DNA of 61,413 bases from Saccharomonospora sp. CUA-673 (GTDB lineage: Bacteria > Actinomycetota > Actinomycetes > Mycobacteriales > Pseudonocardiaceae), in contig NZ_MKKE01000020.1 of assembly GCF_001942305.1 (NCBI RefSeq), positions 1-61,413 of the forward strand. Reading direction: 5' to 3'. Below the pieces are notes generated by a model that saw nothing but the letters and a program-made list of their open reading frames with translations, did no database searches and was not told the DNA's origin. The position numbers and the translations under genes were made by a program. Positions 10,494-18,978 of this stretch are shown here, one piece after another. Within the stretch, counting starts at the first letter, position 1. Each line of letters starts with the position of its first letter.

Positions 10494-11608
10494 TCACGGG
10501 AGGGTTTGGACTTCGACGGACAGGACGGACGGCAGGTCGCGGACGATGGGTTGCCAGTTGTCGCCGCCGTCGGGGGAGGCGTACACCTGGCCGCCGGTGG
10601 TGCCGAAGTAGATGCCGCAGTCGTCGAGGGTGTCGACGGCCATCGCGTCGCGCAGCACGTTGACGTAGCAGTGTTCCTGCGGCAGGCCGCGGGTGAGGGG
10701 TTCCCAGTCGCCGCCGCCGGTGCGGCTGCGGTAGACGCGGAGCTTGCCGTCGGGGACGTAGTGCTGTTCGTCGCTGGTGATGGGGATGATGTAGACGGTG
10801 TCGGGGTCGTGGGTGTGGACGTCGATGGGGAAGCCGAAGTCGGTGGGCAGTCCGTCGCCGATGTCGTACCAGGTGCCGCCGTTGTCGTCGCTGCGCATGA
10901 CGTCCCAGTGTTTTTGCATGTACAGGGTGTCCGGCCGGGCCGGGTGGCGGGCGAGGTTGTGCACGCAGTGGCCGACCTCGGCCTCTTGTTGCGGGATTTC
11001 GCCGGATTTCAGGCCGCGGTTGGTGGGTTCCCAGCTCTTGCCGCCGTCGGTGGTGCGGAACACGCCGGCTGCGGAGATGGCTACGTGGAGGCTGTCGGCG
11101 TCGCGCGGGTCCTGGATGATGGTGTGCAGGCACATGCCGCCGGCGCCGGGTTGCCAGTCGGGGCCGGATTTGTGGGTGCGCAGGCCGCGGAGTTCCTGCC
11201 AGGTGGCGCCGGCGTCGTCGGAGCGGAACAGGGCGGCGTCCTCGACCCCGGCGTAGACGGTGTCCGGTTCGGACAGTGACGGTTCGAGGTGCCAGGCGCG
11301 GGTGAATTCCCAGGGTCGTTGGGATCCGTCGTACCACTGGTGGGTGCCGACGTCGCCGTCGTAGGTGAATTCGTTGCCGACGGGGTTCCAGGTGCGGCCG
11401 CCGTCGTCGCTGCGGTGGATCTGCTGCCCGAACCAGCCGAGTGAGGCCGAGGCGTAGATGCGGTCGGGGTTCTGCGGTGAGCCGTTGAGGTGGTAGAGCT
11501 CCCAGCCCGCGAACAGCGGGCCCTCGATGTTCCAGTCGCGGCGGGTGCCGTCGGAGGTGAGCAGGAAGGCGCCTTGCGGGTGCCCACGAGTACGCGTACG
11601 CCGGTCAT
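10494..11608 (-). CDS. Asp-box (BNR) beta-propeller protein, sialidase-like
   Basis: About 372 residues folded as a predicted six-bladed propeller. Asp boxes are visible in [45 protein letters not shown] and ASPDGGDNW. No signal peptide is seen and the sialidase Arg triad cannot be confirmed, so it is not necessarily a sialidase. The first 12 codons ([12 protein letters not shown] from ATG 11608) are in a different frame from the rest, which continues [14 protein letters not shown]. One added G (AAGGCGCC to AAGGGCGCC on the coding strand, near 11573) joins them into the usual VLVGTRKGAFLL start. It forms a pair with the downstream MoaD-like gene. Confidence 0.75.
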
Positions 11609-12036
11609 GTCTCAAGTCCCCTTCTCGAGTCGGTCGAGGGGACTGTAACCCCGGTCACTTGTCAAAAACAATCGCGCATCTGACGAGCAAGATCATGCTG
11701 GTTGTTCACCAGGTGCGCGGTTCGACGTGGGTGACCGATGCGTGCGGTCGTCAGCTCCCTCGCTGGTCGTCGTCCCGCCCGCGACCGGTGGTCTCGCCGG
11801 TCTTGGTGTCGCTGTGTCCGAGGTCGCGGGTGGGGTCGACGATGTCGCGGACCCTACGCTTGAGGTCCGACAATTCCGGGAATCCGCCGTCGACCCGGCG
11901 GGACCAGAGGGTGCGTCCGTCGAGGCGGCGGCCCGCTCGGCCTTAACGAACTCTGTCCGTCAGCTCGGGCGCGCTACAACCGTTGCGGCTTGGAGGAACC
12001 GCCGGACAAGGACACCGGCGCGATGGGGGAGCCAGC

Positions 12037-12199
12037 TCAGCGGCGTCGATCGGTGCTCCACTGCTCGAGCCTGGTGCTGCCGCTGACGGTGTTGATGATG
12101 ATGGGGTGCTCGGCGAGCTCGTCCCAGGTGAATCGCTCCTTCACTGCCAACTCGGAGCGGCTGCTGACGGCTGCGACCCGGGGTTCGGCGATCAATGTC
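12037..12199 (-). pseudogene. fragment of a LysR-type effector domain
   Basis: About 54 codons on the minus strand read like the C-terminal half of a LysR substrate-binding domain (IAEPRVAAVSSRSELAV, then FTWDELAEHPIIINTV), ending at a stop. Upstream sequence in other frames does not form an HTH domain. The surrounding stretch 11609-12551 otherwise holds no convincing complete gene; it looks like decayed gene ends. Confidence 0.45.
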
Positions 12200-12359
12200 A
12201 GGGAAGTGGCTGCTGGGATCGGCAGTTTTGCGTGAGTAGTCGCGCAGGGCCGGGGTGCCCACGATCAGTTCGGTGAGCCTGCGGACCTCCGGGGTGGGTT
12301 TGGCCACGAACGGCCCGCGGCCGGCCATGAACTCCCGCAGGGTCTCGGCGGTCACGGGT

Positions 12360-12497
12360 ACCGCCGGAGAGCTTGTCGCGGAGGAGTCGTTTGTTGAACT
12401 TGCCGGTATCCGTAAGTGGGATATCCGGCTGCGCGAAGACTTCGATGCGGGAAGGGGCTTTGTAGCTCGCCGCATCGTCGACGGCGGGCTCGCGCTC
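12360..12497 (-). pseudogene. C-terminal scrap of an acyl-CoA synthetase
   Basis: The minus strand reads AASYKAPSRIEVFAQ, then DIPLTDTGKFNKRLLRDKL. This is the tail of an AMP-forming acyl-CoA ligase, including the catalytic lysine motif TGKFNK. The rest of the enzyme is missing and the frame runs on into unrelated sequence. It is a decayed remnant. Confidence 0.6.
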
Positions 12498-12551
12498 TGA
12501 TCGTCGGCACGTCCGGGAATTCGAGGGGGGCCGATCGCGTCGCCGTCCTGT

Positions 12552-13574
12552 TCACAATGCCGACAGAACCTGTCCTCCGACGATCAGGCCGCATACCGTG
12601 AAGTTGACGACGCGGTGGTCGATGAACACGGCGATGAACTCGCGGATGGTGGCGCTCGGCCAGAAGTACCACGCCGTGGGTGATCCGATGACGTGGCCGT
12701 TGAGCTTCGCCTTGCGGGCGATGAGTGCGGCGCGCATGACGTGGTAGTTGTTCGTGACGACCACGCATCGGAAATCGGGCCGGTGTTCCTGCATCAAGGT
12801 CTTGCTGTAGGTGAGGTTCTCCCACGTGGTACGTGAGCGGTCCTCCAGCAGAATGCTGTCGCGGCGCACGCCGTGGGAGATCAGATAGTCGGCCATGGCC
12901 TGGGCTTCGGGCACGTCCTCGTTCGGTCCCTGACCGCCGGAGGTGACCATCATCGTGTGCCTTCCCTTCGCCCGCTCGGCGTCGAGTACCTGACGCCCGC
13001 GATCGAGTCGGCTGGCCAGCAGCGGCGGGACCCGACGGCCTTCGAGCAGTCCCGCGCCGAGCACGACGACGAAGTCGACGGGACGGCGAACACGAATCCG
13101 GCCGTAGACGAACGCATACAGCAGGAAGCAGACGAACAGGAACGACATGTAGGCCAACACGCTGTTGATCGAGGCCGCCGTGAGCCAGAGCGGCTTCCAC
13201 CCGATCTGACCGATGAGGAAGTTCACCGGGACGAACGCCACCATGCCGATCCCTGCCACCAAGGACAACAGGTTCGCCGGCCGGCATCCCTCGCGGCGGA
13301 GCATGGTCACGCCGTTCCAGATCAGGAAGACCGCGAGGGCCAACATGGACAACGAGACCAGTACGACGCCCGCGAGCATGATGTACGCGACCGCCCGCCC
13401 GGACACGGACGCGACGACGAACAGAATTCCGAGCGCGAGGAACGCGAGGGCGAAGAACAGGTAGAACCCGTTGCGGAGTTTGCGTCGGTCCCGCACGAAA
13501 CTTACCAGAAATGCGACCAGAAACAGCCCGGCGATGGCGAACGGAATGGGCGGGACCGTCACTCCTGTCGTCAT
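12552..13574 (-). CDS. YdcF-like DUF218 membrane protein
   Basis: 340 residues. The N-terminal 160 contain about five hydrophobic helices (for example PFAIAGLFLVAFLVSFV and YLFFALAFLALGILFVVA). The C-terminal DUF218 domain starts at VDFVVVLGAGLLEGRRVPP, with TSGGQGPNEDVPEAQAMADY, RSRTTWENLTYSK and VVVTNNYHVMRAALIARK. Relatives (YdcF, SanA, ElyC) are linked to envelope integrity and vancomycin sensitivity; the activity is not established. The gene stands alone between remnants and a short-chain dehydrogenase gene. Confidence 0.85.
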   Translation of the reverse strand: MTTGVTVPPIPFAIAGLFLVAFLVSFVRDRRKLRNGFYLFFALAFLALGILFVVASVSGRAVAYIMLAGVVLVSLSMLALAVFLIWNGVTMLRREGCRPANLLSLVAGIGMVAFVPVNFLIGQIGWKPLWLTAASINSVLAYMSFLFVCFLLYAFVYGRIRVRRPVDFVVVLGAGLLEGRRVPPLLASRLDRGRQVLDAERAKGRHTMMVTSGGQGPNEDVPEAQAMADYLISHGVRRDSILLEDRSRTTWENLTYSKTLMQEHRPDFRCVVVTNNYHVMRAALIARKAKLNGHVIGSPTAWYFWPSATIREFIAVFIDHRVVNFTVCGLIVGGQVLSAL

Positions 13575-13759
13575 GCGGAGTCCTGGTCGGACGGATGGGG
13601 TGACCGCGTTCTCGGGTCATGCACAACGTCCATGAATCTCGGAATAAAAACCCCGGTCACCCCATCCGTCCTCCGTGGTCCACACACGCCGGGAAGTAGA
13701 CCATACGGAGTAGCCGGAATCCAGCGAGGTCGCCCCGGCGTGCTGCCCGCGCGGCTACT

Positions 13760-13797
13760 CGATGTCGGATCAGGCGATGTCGGATCAGGCGATGTCG
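13760..13797. repeat. 15-base tandem repeat at the end of the SDR gene
   Basis: CGATGTCGGATCAGG occurs twice back to back (13760-13774, 13775-13789), followed by a third partial copy. The repeat crosses the stop codon of the minus-strand dehydrogenase at 13785. Confidence 0.8.
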
Positions 13798-14624
13798 GCG
13801 TGTGCGGTGGCGGCCGATGCGTCGCGCAGTGGGGCGATGTCGCGTTCGATGCGCTCGTTCATCACTGTGCGGCGGTCGAGTGCGTCCTGGCCGACGGGTA
13901 GGTGCAGGGGGAGCCGGTCGCCCGAGGCGATGCGATGGATGAACGCGGCTCCCTTGGCGGGATCCCCGAGTTGGGTGTGGTTGGCCTTGCCCGCCCAGTC
14001 GACGGTGATGTGCGCCGGGGTGTCGTCGTATGCGGCGATGGTGTTGTCGGCCCACTGCGCCGAGGATGCGTCGAGGAAGTCGGTGCGGAACACGCCCGGT
14101 TCGACGACCATGCTCTGGATCCCGAAGGGCTCGAGTTCGGCGGCGAGGGCTTCGCCGATTCCGGCGACGGCGAACTTCGATGCCGAGTACATGCTCACGC
14201 CCGGTTCGCCTTCGAAGCCCGAGCGGGATCCGATGTGGACGAGCTTGCCGCCGCCCGCGGCGCGCATGGTCGGCAGCACGGCTCTGGTCGTGTTGATCAG
14301 GCCGAAGACGTTGACGTCGAACAGTGCGCGCGCTTCGGCGTCGGTGACCTCCTCCAGTGCGCCGAGCAGAGCTCTGCCGGCGTTGTTGACCAGGACGTCG
14401 ATGGTGCCGAACCGGTCGAGGACCTCGTGCACGGCGGTGGTGATCTGCGGTTCGTCGGTCACGTCCAGGGCGACGGGCAACGCTTTCGGGTGAGTGCGCA
14501 CGTCGTCGGGCAGCAGGGAAGGTCGTCGAGCGGCCAGTGCCACCTCCTCTCCGCCGGCCAGGGCCACGCGTGCGATCTCGAGTCCCATGCCGCGTCCGGC
14601 GCCGGTGATCATCCATACAGACAT
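13785..14624 (-). CDS. short-chain dehydrogenase/reductase
   Basis: A classical SDR of about 279 residues. The NAD(P) motif is TGAGRGMGLEIAR, the NNAG motif is present in VLVNNAGRALLGAL, and the catalytic Tyr-x3-Lys lies in MYSASKFAVAGIGEAL, preceded by the serine of IGSRSGF. The ATG at 14624 has GAGG at a normal distance; another ATG three codons earlier sits directly on that site. The substrate is unknown. Transcription runs away from the upstream TetR and hydrolase genes. Confidence 0.85.
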   Translation of the reverse strand: MSVWMITGAGRGMGLEIARVALAGGEEVALAARRPSLLPDDVRTHPKALPVALDVTDEPQITTAVHEVLDRFGTIDVLVNNAGRALLGALEEVTDAEARALFDVNVFGLINTTRAVLPTMRAAGGGKLVHIGSRSGFEGEPGVSMYSASKFAVAGIGEALAAELEPFGIQSMVVEPGVFRTDFLDASSAQWADNTIAAYDDTPAHITVDWAGKANHTQLGDPAKGAAFIHRIASGDRLPLHLPVGQDALDRRTVMNERIERDIAPLRDASAATAHADIA

Positions 14625-14806
14625 TGAGGCCATCCTCGGGAGAGTTCGTGAAGGTCACGCCGCGTTTGCCGCGGCTCCTCGAGCGTGGTCGAGGACGCGG
14701 CGGCGAAGAAGGTCCGCGGTATCCCGGGACAACGAGGACCCCCCCGGCGGAACCGCCGACTCCCCGAACGCTCGCCTCAGCGGTGGGCCGGGCGGTCCAT
14801 CGGCAC

Positions 14807-14846
14807 GGTCATCGAGATCGAACCGGGGTCATCGAGATCGAACCGG
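14807..14846. repeat. perfect 20-base tandem duplication
   Basis: The unit GGTCATCGAGATCGAACCGG at 14807-14826 is repeated exactly at 14827-14846, just before the 3' end of the TetR gene on the minus strand. No coding role is apparent. Confidence 0.9.
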
Positions 14847-14852
14847 CCCCGG

Positions 14853-15455
14853 TCACTCCTGCTTCATGCAGCCCACGGTGGCCAGCGCCAGTTCGACATA
14901 GCGCTGCGCCATGTGCTCGGGCGGAATCTCGCCGTCGCTCGAGTACCACGAGGCCACGGCATGGCCCATGTTGATCACGGCACGCGAGGCTTCCTTGGGG
15001 TGGGCGGTGTGGAACGTTCGCTGATCCACTCCGCGCGCGATGACCTCGTCGAACAGGCGTTGCTGTTCGTCGCGCAACGCGACGACGCGTTGCCGGCCGT
15101 CGTCGTCGAGGCTCCGCAGTTCCGAACCGCCGATCATCGCCTCCTGTTGATGGTCGGCATGAAACAGGACCCACGCATGGACCAAGGCCGCGAGTTGCTT
15201 GTCCGGCTCCGGATCGGCGGCGAGGACCGCGGCCCTGGTGACCGAGATGACGTCGGTCATCATCCGCACCATCACCTCCTGCAGGATCTCCTGCTTGGAA
15301 CCGAAGTGGTGGTAGATGGACGCGACGTTGATGCCGGCCTCGCGAGCGATGTCGCGCATGGACGTGCCGTGGTAACCGCGTGACTTGAACAGGCGGATCG
15401 CCGCGTCGTGGATGGGCGTCTTGCCTCGGCGGACCCTTCCCGCTCCCTCAGTCAT
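14853..15455 (-). CDS. TetR/AcrR-family regulator
   Basis: 200 residues. The N-terminal HTH runs from about residue 14 to 60 (IHDAAIRLFKSRGYHGTSM, REAGINVASIYHHFGSKQEI), followed by an all-helical ligand domain. The start at ATG 15455 gives a normal N-terminus. It is divergent from the hydrolase gene at 15681, and a CGAACGTTCG palindrome lies between them, so it most likely represses that hydrolase and itself. Confidence 0.88.
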   Translation of the reverse strand: MTEGAGRVRRGKTPIHDAAIRLFKSRGYHGTSMRDIAREAGINVASIYHHFGSKQEILQEVMVRMMTDVISVTRAAVLAADPEPDKQLAALVHAWVLFHADHQQEAMIGGSELRSLDDDGRQRVVALRDEQQRLFDEVIARGVDQRTFHTAHPKEASRAVINMGHAVASWYSSDGEIPPEHMAQRYVELALATVGCMKQE

Positions 15456-15618
15456 GTCGCCTCCGGTTCGAACGTCGTAACCGGCCTCCACCAGGCCACT
15501 CGCAGACCTGTCGCCAATCAAACGTGCGTGATTGTACGACACGCTCCAGCTTCGCCGGTCCAGCCCGGGAGCGCAGGACAGAGCGGGGTTCGGCGTGCCG
15601 GTTCCGTCCGGTTCGTCG

Positions 15619-15640
15619 TTGACAGCCAAACGAACGTTCG
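15619..15640. promoter_or_regulatory. putative promoter and TetR operator
   Basis: TTGACA at 15619-15624 could be a -35 box. The perfect palindrome CGAACGTTCG at 15631-15640 lies in what would be the spacer, a typical repressor position, between divergent TetR and hydrolase genes. Confidence 0.5.
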
Positions 15641-15680
15641 GCAGGATCTGCCACAGGACCTCGGACCCGAAAGGATGCCC

Positions 15681-16871
15681 ATGCGCAGGATCTTGTTCGA
15701 GAACGACGACACATTCTGGGAGCAGACGAATCGCTGCCTCAGTCATGCCACCGCCGGAGGCGCCGACAGCGGAGAAGTCATCACGACGGCGTCGAGGATC
15801 CCGGACGGCGACTTCGAGGCCTGGTACAACGAATGGCTGCGACTCGCCGATCGCATCGCGGGAGGGGCCGACCGCAGTCTCGCCGGCGGACATCGCGTCA
15901 GCGCTCGTAACGCGTCCTTGCGCGCCTCCAACTACTACCGCCAGGCCCACTTCGTTCTGCACGCCGAGGCGACCGGCCCGCGCGTCACCCATGCCGCCGA
16001 ACGCAGCATCGCCTACTTCGAGCAGGCGGCATCGCTGTTCGATCCGGTCATCGAGGCCGTCGAGATTCCGTACGAGGACACGACGTTGCCGGGCTACTGG
16101 TACCCGGCGCGGTACGGCTCGGGTCCCCGCCCGACGATCATCATGCACGGCGGGTTCGATTCCACCGCGGAGGAGCAACACTTCTGGAGTGCCACGGCGG
16201 CGTGGGACCGCGGCTACAACGTGCTCTCGTTCGAGGGTCCCGGGCAGGGCAAGGTCATTCTGCGCCAAGGCATCCCGTTCCGTCATGACTGGGAGAACGT
16301 CATCGGTCCGGTCGTCGACTGGCTGGTCGAGCGGCCCGACGTCGATGCGGGGAAGATCGGCTACACCGGCCTGAGTCTCGGCGGTTACCTCGCACCGCGA
16401 GCCGCCGCGTTCGAGTCGCGGATCGCCGCGGTGGTCGCCCACGACGGTCTCTACGATTTCGGCACGGTGATCGGAAATGTCGTCGAGGCGTTGGGTGCCC
16501 ACGCCGAGGACGGCGAGACCGGGGCGGACGTGTTCGCCCGGACCGGGCAGGGTCGCTGGGCCGTTCCGCACGGAATGTGGGTGATGGGGGCCGGCAGTCC
16601 GCAGGAGTTCGTCGAGAAGGTTGGCGAGTTCTCCCTGGCCGGCGGTGTGGCGGAGAAGATCGATTGCCCGATCCTGGTGGTCGAGGACCAGGCGCCGCTC
16701 TTCGTCGGCCAGGCGCGGACGCTCTTCGACCACCTCACCACGCAGAACAAGACGTACCTGGCCTTCGGTGAGGACGAGGGTGCCGGCGCCCACTGTCATG
16801 CGGGTGCCCTCTTCCTCGCCAACGCCCGCATCTACGACTGGCTGGACGACGTCCTCGACCATCGAGCGTGA
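15681..16871 (+). CDS. alpha/beta hydrolase, 2,6-dihydropseudooxynicotine hydrolase-like
   Basis: 396 residues, with a helical N-terminal domain of about 130 residues followed by an alpha/beta-hydrolase core. Visible features are the oxyanion region IIMHGGFDST, SFEGPGQGKVI, the nucleophile elbow GLSLGG and a late Asp/His region (EDEGAGAHCHAG). The two-domain layout is that of the C-C bond hydrolase/FrsA-like group acting on diketones such as pseudooxynicotine derivatives; the real substrate is unknown. ATG 15681 has GAAAGG seven bases upstream. Control is probably by the divergent TetR. Confidence 0.78.
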   Translation: MRRILFENDDTFWEQTNRCLSHATAGGADSGEVITTASRIPDGDFEAWYNEWLRLADRIAGGADRSLAGGHRVSARNASLRASNYYRQAHFVLHAEATGPRVTHAAERSIAYFEQAASLFDPVIEAVEIPYEDTTLPGYWYPARYGSGPRPTIIMHGGFDSTAEEQHFWSATAAWDRGYNVLSFEGPGQGKVILRQGIPFRHDWENVIGPVVDWLVERPDVDAGKIGYTGLSLGGYLAPRAAAFESRIAAVVAHDGLYDFGTVIGNVVEALGAHAEDGETGADVFARTGQGRWAVPHGMWVMGAGSPQEFVEKVGEFSLAGGVAEKIDCPILVVEDQAPLFVGQARTLFDHLTTQNKTYLAFGEDEGAGAHCHAGALFLANARIYDWLDDVLDHRA

Positions 16872-16987
16872 CGGCTCCGCCGAGTCGGGCGCGTGCGTGA
16901 CCACAGGTGTGATCGGCCGGTGTCCTGGGACAGTTTGGGCACCCCAGGACGCTGGCCGGCGCGCGGCAGGTCGGGGATGGTGAAGGC

Positions 16988-17899
16988 ATGCCCGAGCAGC
17001 TGGAGCCACGCCTGGCCGACTTCCTGCGTGCCGCGCGTGCGCGGATCACCCCGGCGGCCGCGGGTATCGCCGAGGACGGACGGCGGCGGGTCGACGGCCT
17101 GCGCCGAGAAGAACTGGCGATGCTCGCCGGGGTCAGCGTCGACTACTACACCCGACTGGAGCAGGGACGTAGCAAGAGCGCCTCGGTGCAGGTGCTCGAC
17201 GCCATCGGTGAGGCCCTGCAGCTCGACGACGCCGAGCGGACCCATCTGCACGCCATCGCCCGGCAGGCCCCTACCCGTCGTCGCCGGAACGTCAAGCCGC
17301 AACAACTGCATCCGGCGACGCGGGCGCTGCTGGACACGCTCGACGACGCCGCGCAGCCGGCCTTCGTGCTGGGACGCTGCCTCGACGTCCTCGCGCAGAA
17401 CAGGCTCGCCGCGCTGCTCATCGCGGACTTCGACGCCATGCCGGCGGCCGAACGGAACCAGGCACGCTTCGTCTTCCTGGATCCGCACGCCCGTGAGCTC
17501 TACGCCGAGTGGGAGCAGGTGGCCGCCGACACGGTGGCGATGCTGCGCATGGACGCGGGTGCGCGGCCCGACGATCCCGGGCTGGGCCGTCTCGTCGGCG
17601 ACCTGTCGATCAACAGTCCGGAGTTCGGTCGTCTCTGGGCGCGCCACCGCGTGCACCGGCGAAGCACCGGCACCAAGCGATACCACCACCCGCTGGTCGG
17701 CGACCTGACGGTCACCTATCAGGCGCTCACGCCCGGCGACGATCCCGACCAAACGCTGATCATCTACAGCACCGACCCCGGGTCCCCCTCGGCCCACGCG
17801 CTGGAGCTCCTGGTGGCCCATGCGCAGGAGGCCGACGTCGAGCAGCGTCGGCCCGACGTCACGGCCCGTTCCGAGTCGGGTCGTCCTCAGGCCGAATGA
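16988..17899 (+). CDS. HTH regulator with MmyB-like ligand domain
   Basis: 303 residues. An XRE-type HTH lies at about residues 25-75 (RREELAMLAGVSVDYYTRLEQG), followed by the MmyB-like PAS-type ligand domain (DVLAQNRLAALLIADF, FRFVFLDPHARELYAEW-like region, HPLVGDLTVTYQAL, IIYSTDPGSPSAHALELL). Proteins of this kind often control neighbouring oxidoreductases and may bind fatty acids. The 3' end overlaps the convergent TetR gene by 41 bases. A paralogue lies at 19834-20679. Confidence 0.88.
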   Translation: MPEQLEPRLADFLRAARARITPAAAGIAEDGRRRVDGLRREELAMLAGVSVDYYTRLEQGRSKSASVQVLDAIGEALQLDDAERTHLHAIARQAPTRRRRNVKPQQLHPATRALLDTLDDAAQPAFVLGRCLDVLAQNRLAALLIADFDAMPAAERNQARFVFLDPHARELYAEWEQVAADTVAMLRMDAGARPDDPGLGRLVGDLSINSPEFGRLWARHRVHRRSTGTKRYHHPLVGDLTVTYQALTPGDDPDQTLIIYSTDPGSPSAHALELLVAHAQEADVEQRRPDVTARSESGRPQAE

Positions 17900-18461
17900 T
17901 CCTGTCGATCAACGTCGCCAGCCGGGTCCTCAGCTCGTCGCGCGACATGCCCTGCCGCCCCACCAGATGCTCGACGAGATCTGCACGCGTCGCGGCCAGC
18001 AGTGTGTGGGCCACGAAGCTGACGTCCTCCCGCGGAAGGGCCTGAGCAAGAAGGTCGCACAGGTGCTCGTGCCAACGCCGGTAGTGGTCGGACTCGTACG
18101 GACTCGAGCTGCCGCCACCCGCCTCGATCGCCGCGGCGAGCCGCCGGTTGTCGAGTTTGAAACACGCGACGGCGTCGAGCAGTTCCCGGATCCGGGCCTC
18201 GGGCGATCTCCTCGACTCCGGCGAACCGGCTTCCAGTGTCCGCGCCACCGGCTCGAGACGTGCTTCGTACAACGCCCGCAACAATCCGGCGCGGTCGCCG
18301 AAGGCGCGGAACAGCGTCCCCTTACCGACACCTGCCTCGTCGGCAACCCTCGCCATCGTCACCTCGTCGGGGCTGTCGCTCCGGGCGTACAGAGCTGCGG
18401 CGGCCGCCAACAGTGCCTCGCGGTTGCGGACCGCGTCCTTGCGTGTCTTCCGCTCGGTCAT
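17859..18461 (-). CDS. TetR-family regulator
   Basis: 200 residues. The HTH region includes LLAAAAALYARSDSPDEVTM (about residues 17-36) and DEAGVGKGTLFRAFGDRAGLL; the C-terminal helices form a ligand domain. ATG 18461 faces the divergent NTF2-like gene, with two large palindromes between the starts, so this protein very likely represses the NTF2-like/NmrA-like pair and itself. The tail overlaps the convergent MmyB-type gene. Confidence 0.88.
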   Translation of the reverse strand: MTERKTRKDAVRNREALLAAAAALYARSDSPDEVTMARVADEAGVGKGTLFRAFGDRAGLLRALYEARLEPVARTLEAGSPESRRSPEARIRELLDAVACFKLDNRRLAAAIEAGGGSSSPYESDHYRRWHEHLCDLLAQALPREDVSFVAHTLLAATRADLVEHLVGRQGMSRDELRTRLATLIDRIIRPEDDPTRNGP

Positions 18462-18479
18462 CGCACCCTCCTTGCAAAG

Positions 18480-18522
18480 CGGACCGCCGGTCCGTATTGT
18501 CGATTCCGGACCGACGGTCCGG
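18480..18522. promoter_or_regulatory. double palindromic operator for the TetR regulator
   Basis: CGGACCGCCGGTCCG at 18480-18494 and CCGGACCGACGGTCCGG at 18506-18522 share the palindrome GGACCGnCGGTCC. Their centres are 27 bases apart, between divergent starts at 18461 and 18547. Two near-identical sites on the two divergent promoters fit TetR autorepression. Confidence 0.78.
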
Positions 18523-18546
18523 AATCTACTCCCAGGAGGACCCTCA

Positions 18547-18978
18547 ATGTCAGCGACCCCTCCCACTGCACCGGAGGAGCTGTTTCGCCACAGTCTTCGC
18601 CTCCTGCTCGACAAGGACACGGATGGCTGGACCTCCCTGTGGACCCGGGACGGGTGGATGGAGTTCCCGTTCGCACCCGACGGTTGGCCGACGCGATTGG
18701 AGGGCAGGAGCGCGATCGCCGACTACATGCGGCACTACCCCGACCACATCGACCTCCACGATTTCCCTGCCGTGGAGATCCACCGGACCACCAGGGCGGA
18801 GACGATCGTGGTCGAGATGCGAGGCGTGGGCCGGCTGGTGCAGACCGGCGCTCCCTTCGACATGTCCTACATCGCGGTGGTGACCGTCGAGAATGGACAG
18901 TTCACCTCCTATCGCGACTACTGGAATCCGCTCGTCACCGCCGATCCTGCGGTCGCGTTCGTCGGCGGTGAGCGATGA
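18547..18978 (+). CDS. SnoaL/NTF2-like protein
   Basis: A 143-residue cone-fold protein (LFRHSLRLLLDKDTDGWTSL, MEFPFAPDGWPTRLEGR, RDYWNPLVTADPAVAF). Relatives are small isomerases, hydrolases or binding proteins; no residue pattern decides which. AGGAGGA precedes ATG 18547 at an ideal distance. It overlaps the next gene by four bases (ATGA), so the two are translationally coupled, and it lies directly after the double TetR operator. Confidence 0.82.
   Translation: MSATPPTAPEELFRHSLRLLLDKDTDGWTSLWTRDGWMEFPFAPDGWPTRLEGRSAIADYMRHYPDHIDLHDFPAVEIHRTTRAETIVVEMRGVGRLVQTGAPFDMSYIAVVTVENGQFTSYRDYWNPLVTADPAVAFVGGER

Noticed and set aside
13760..13797. A possible CRISPR-like array
   Set aside because: Only two and a half contiguous 15-base units without spacers; it is a simple tandem repeat. 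No CRISPR array was seen anywhere in the window.
14853..17009. A very long open frame on the minus strand covering the hydrolase gene
   Set aside because: Only its last 200 codons (TetR) have family motifs; the rest is the antisense shadow of the hydrolase gene in GC-rich codons.
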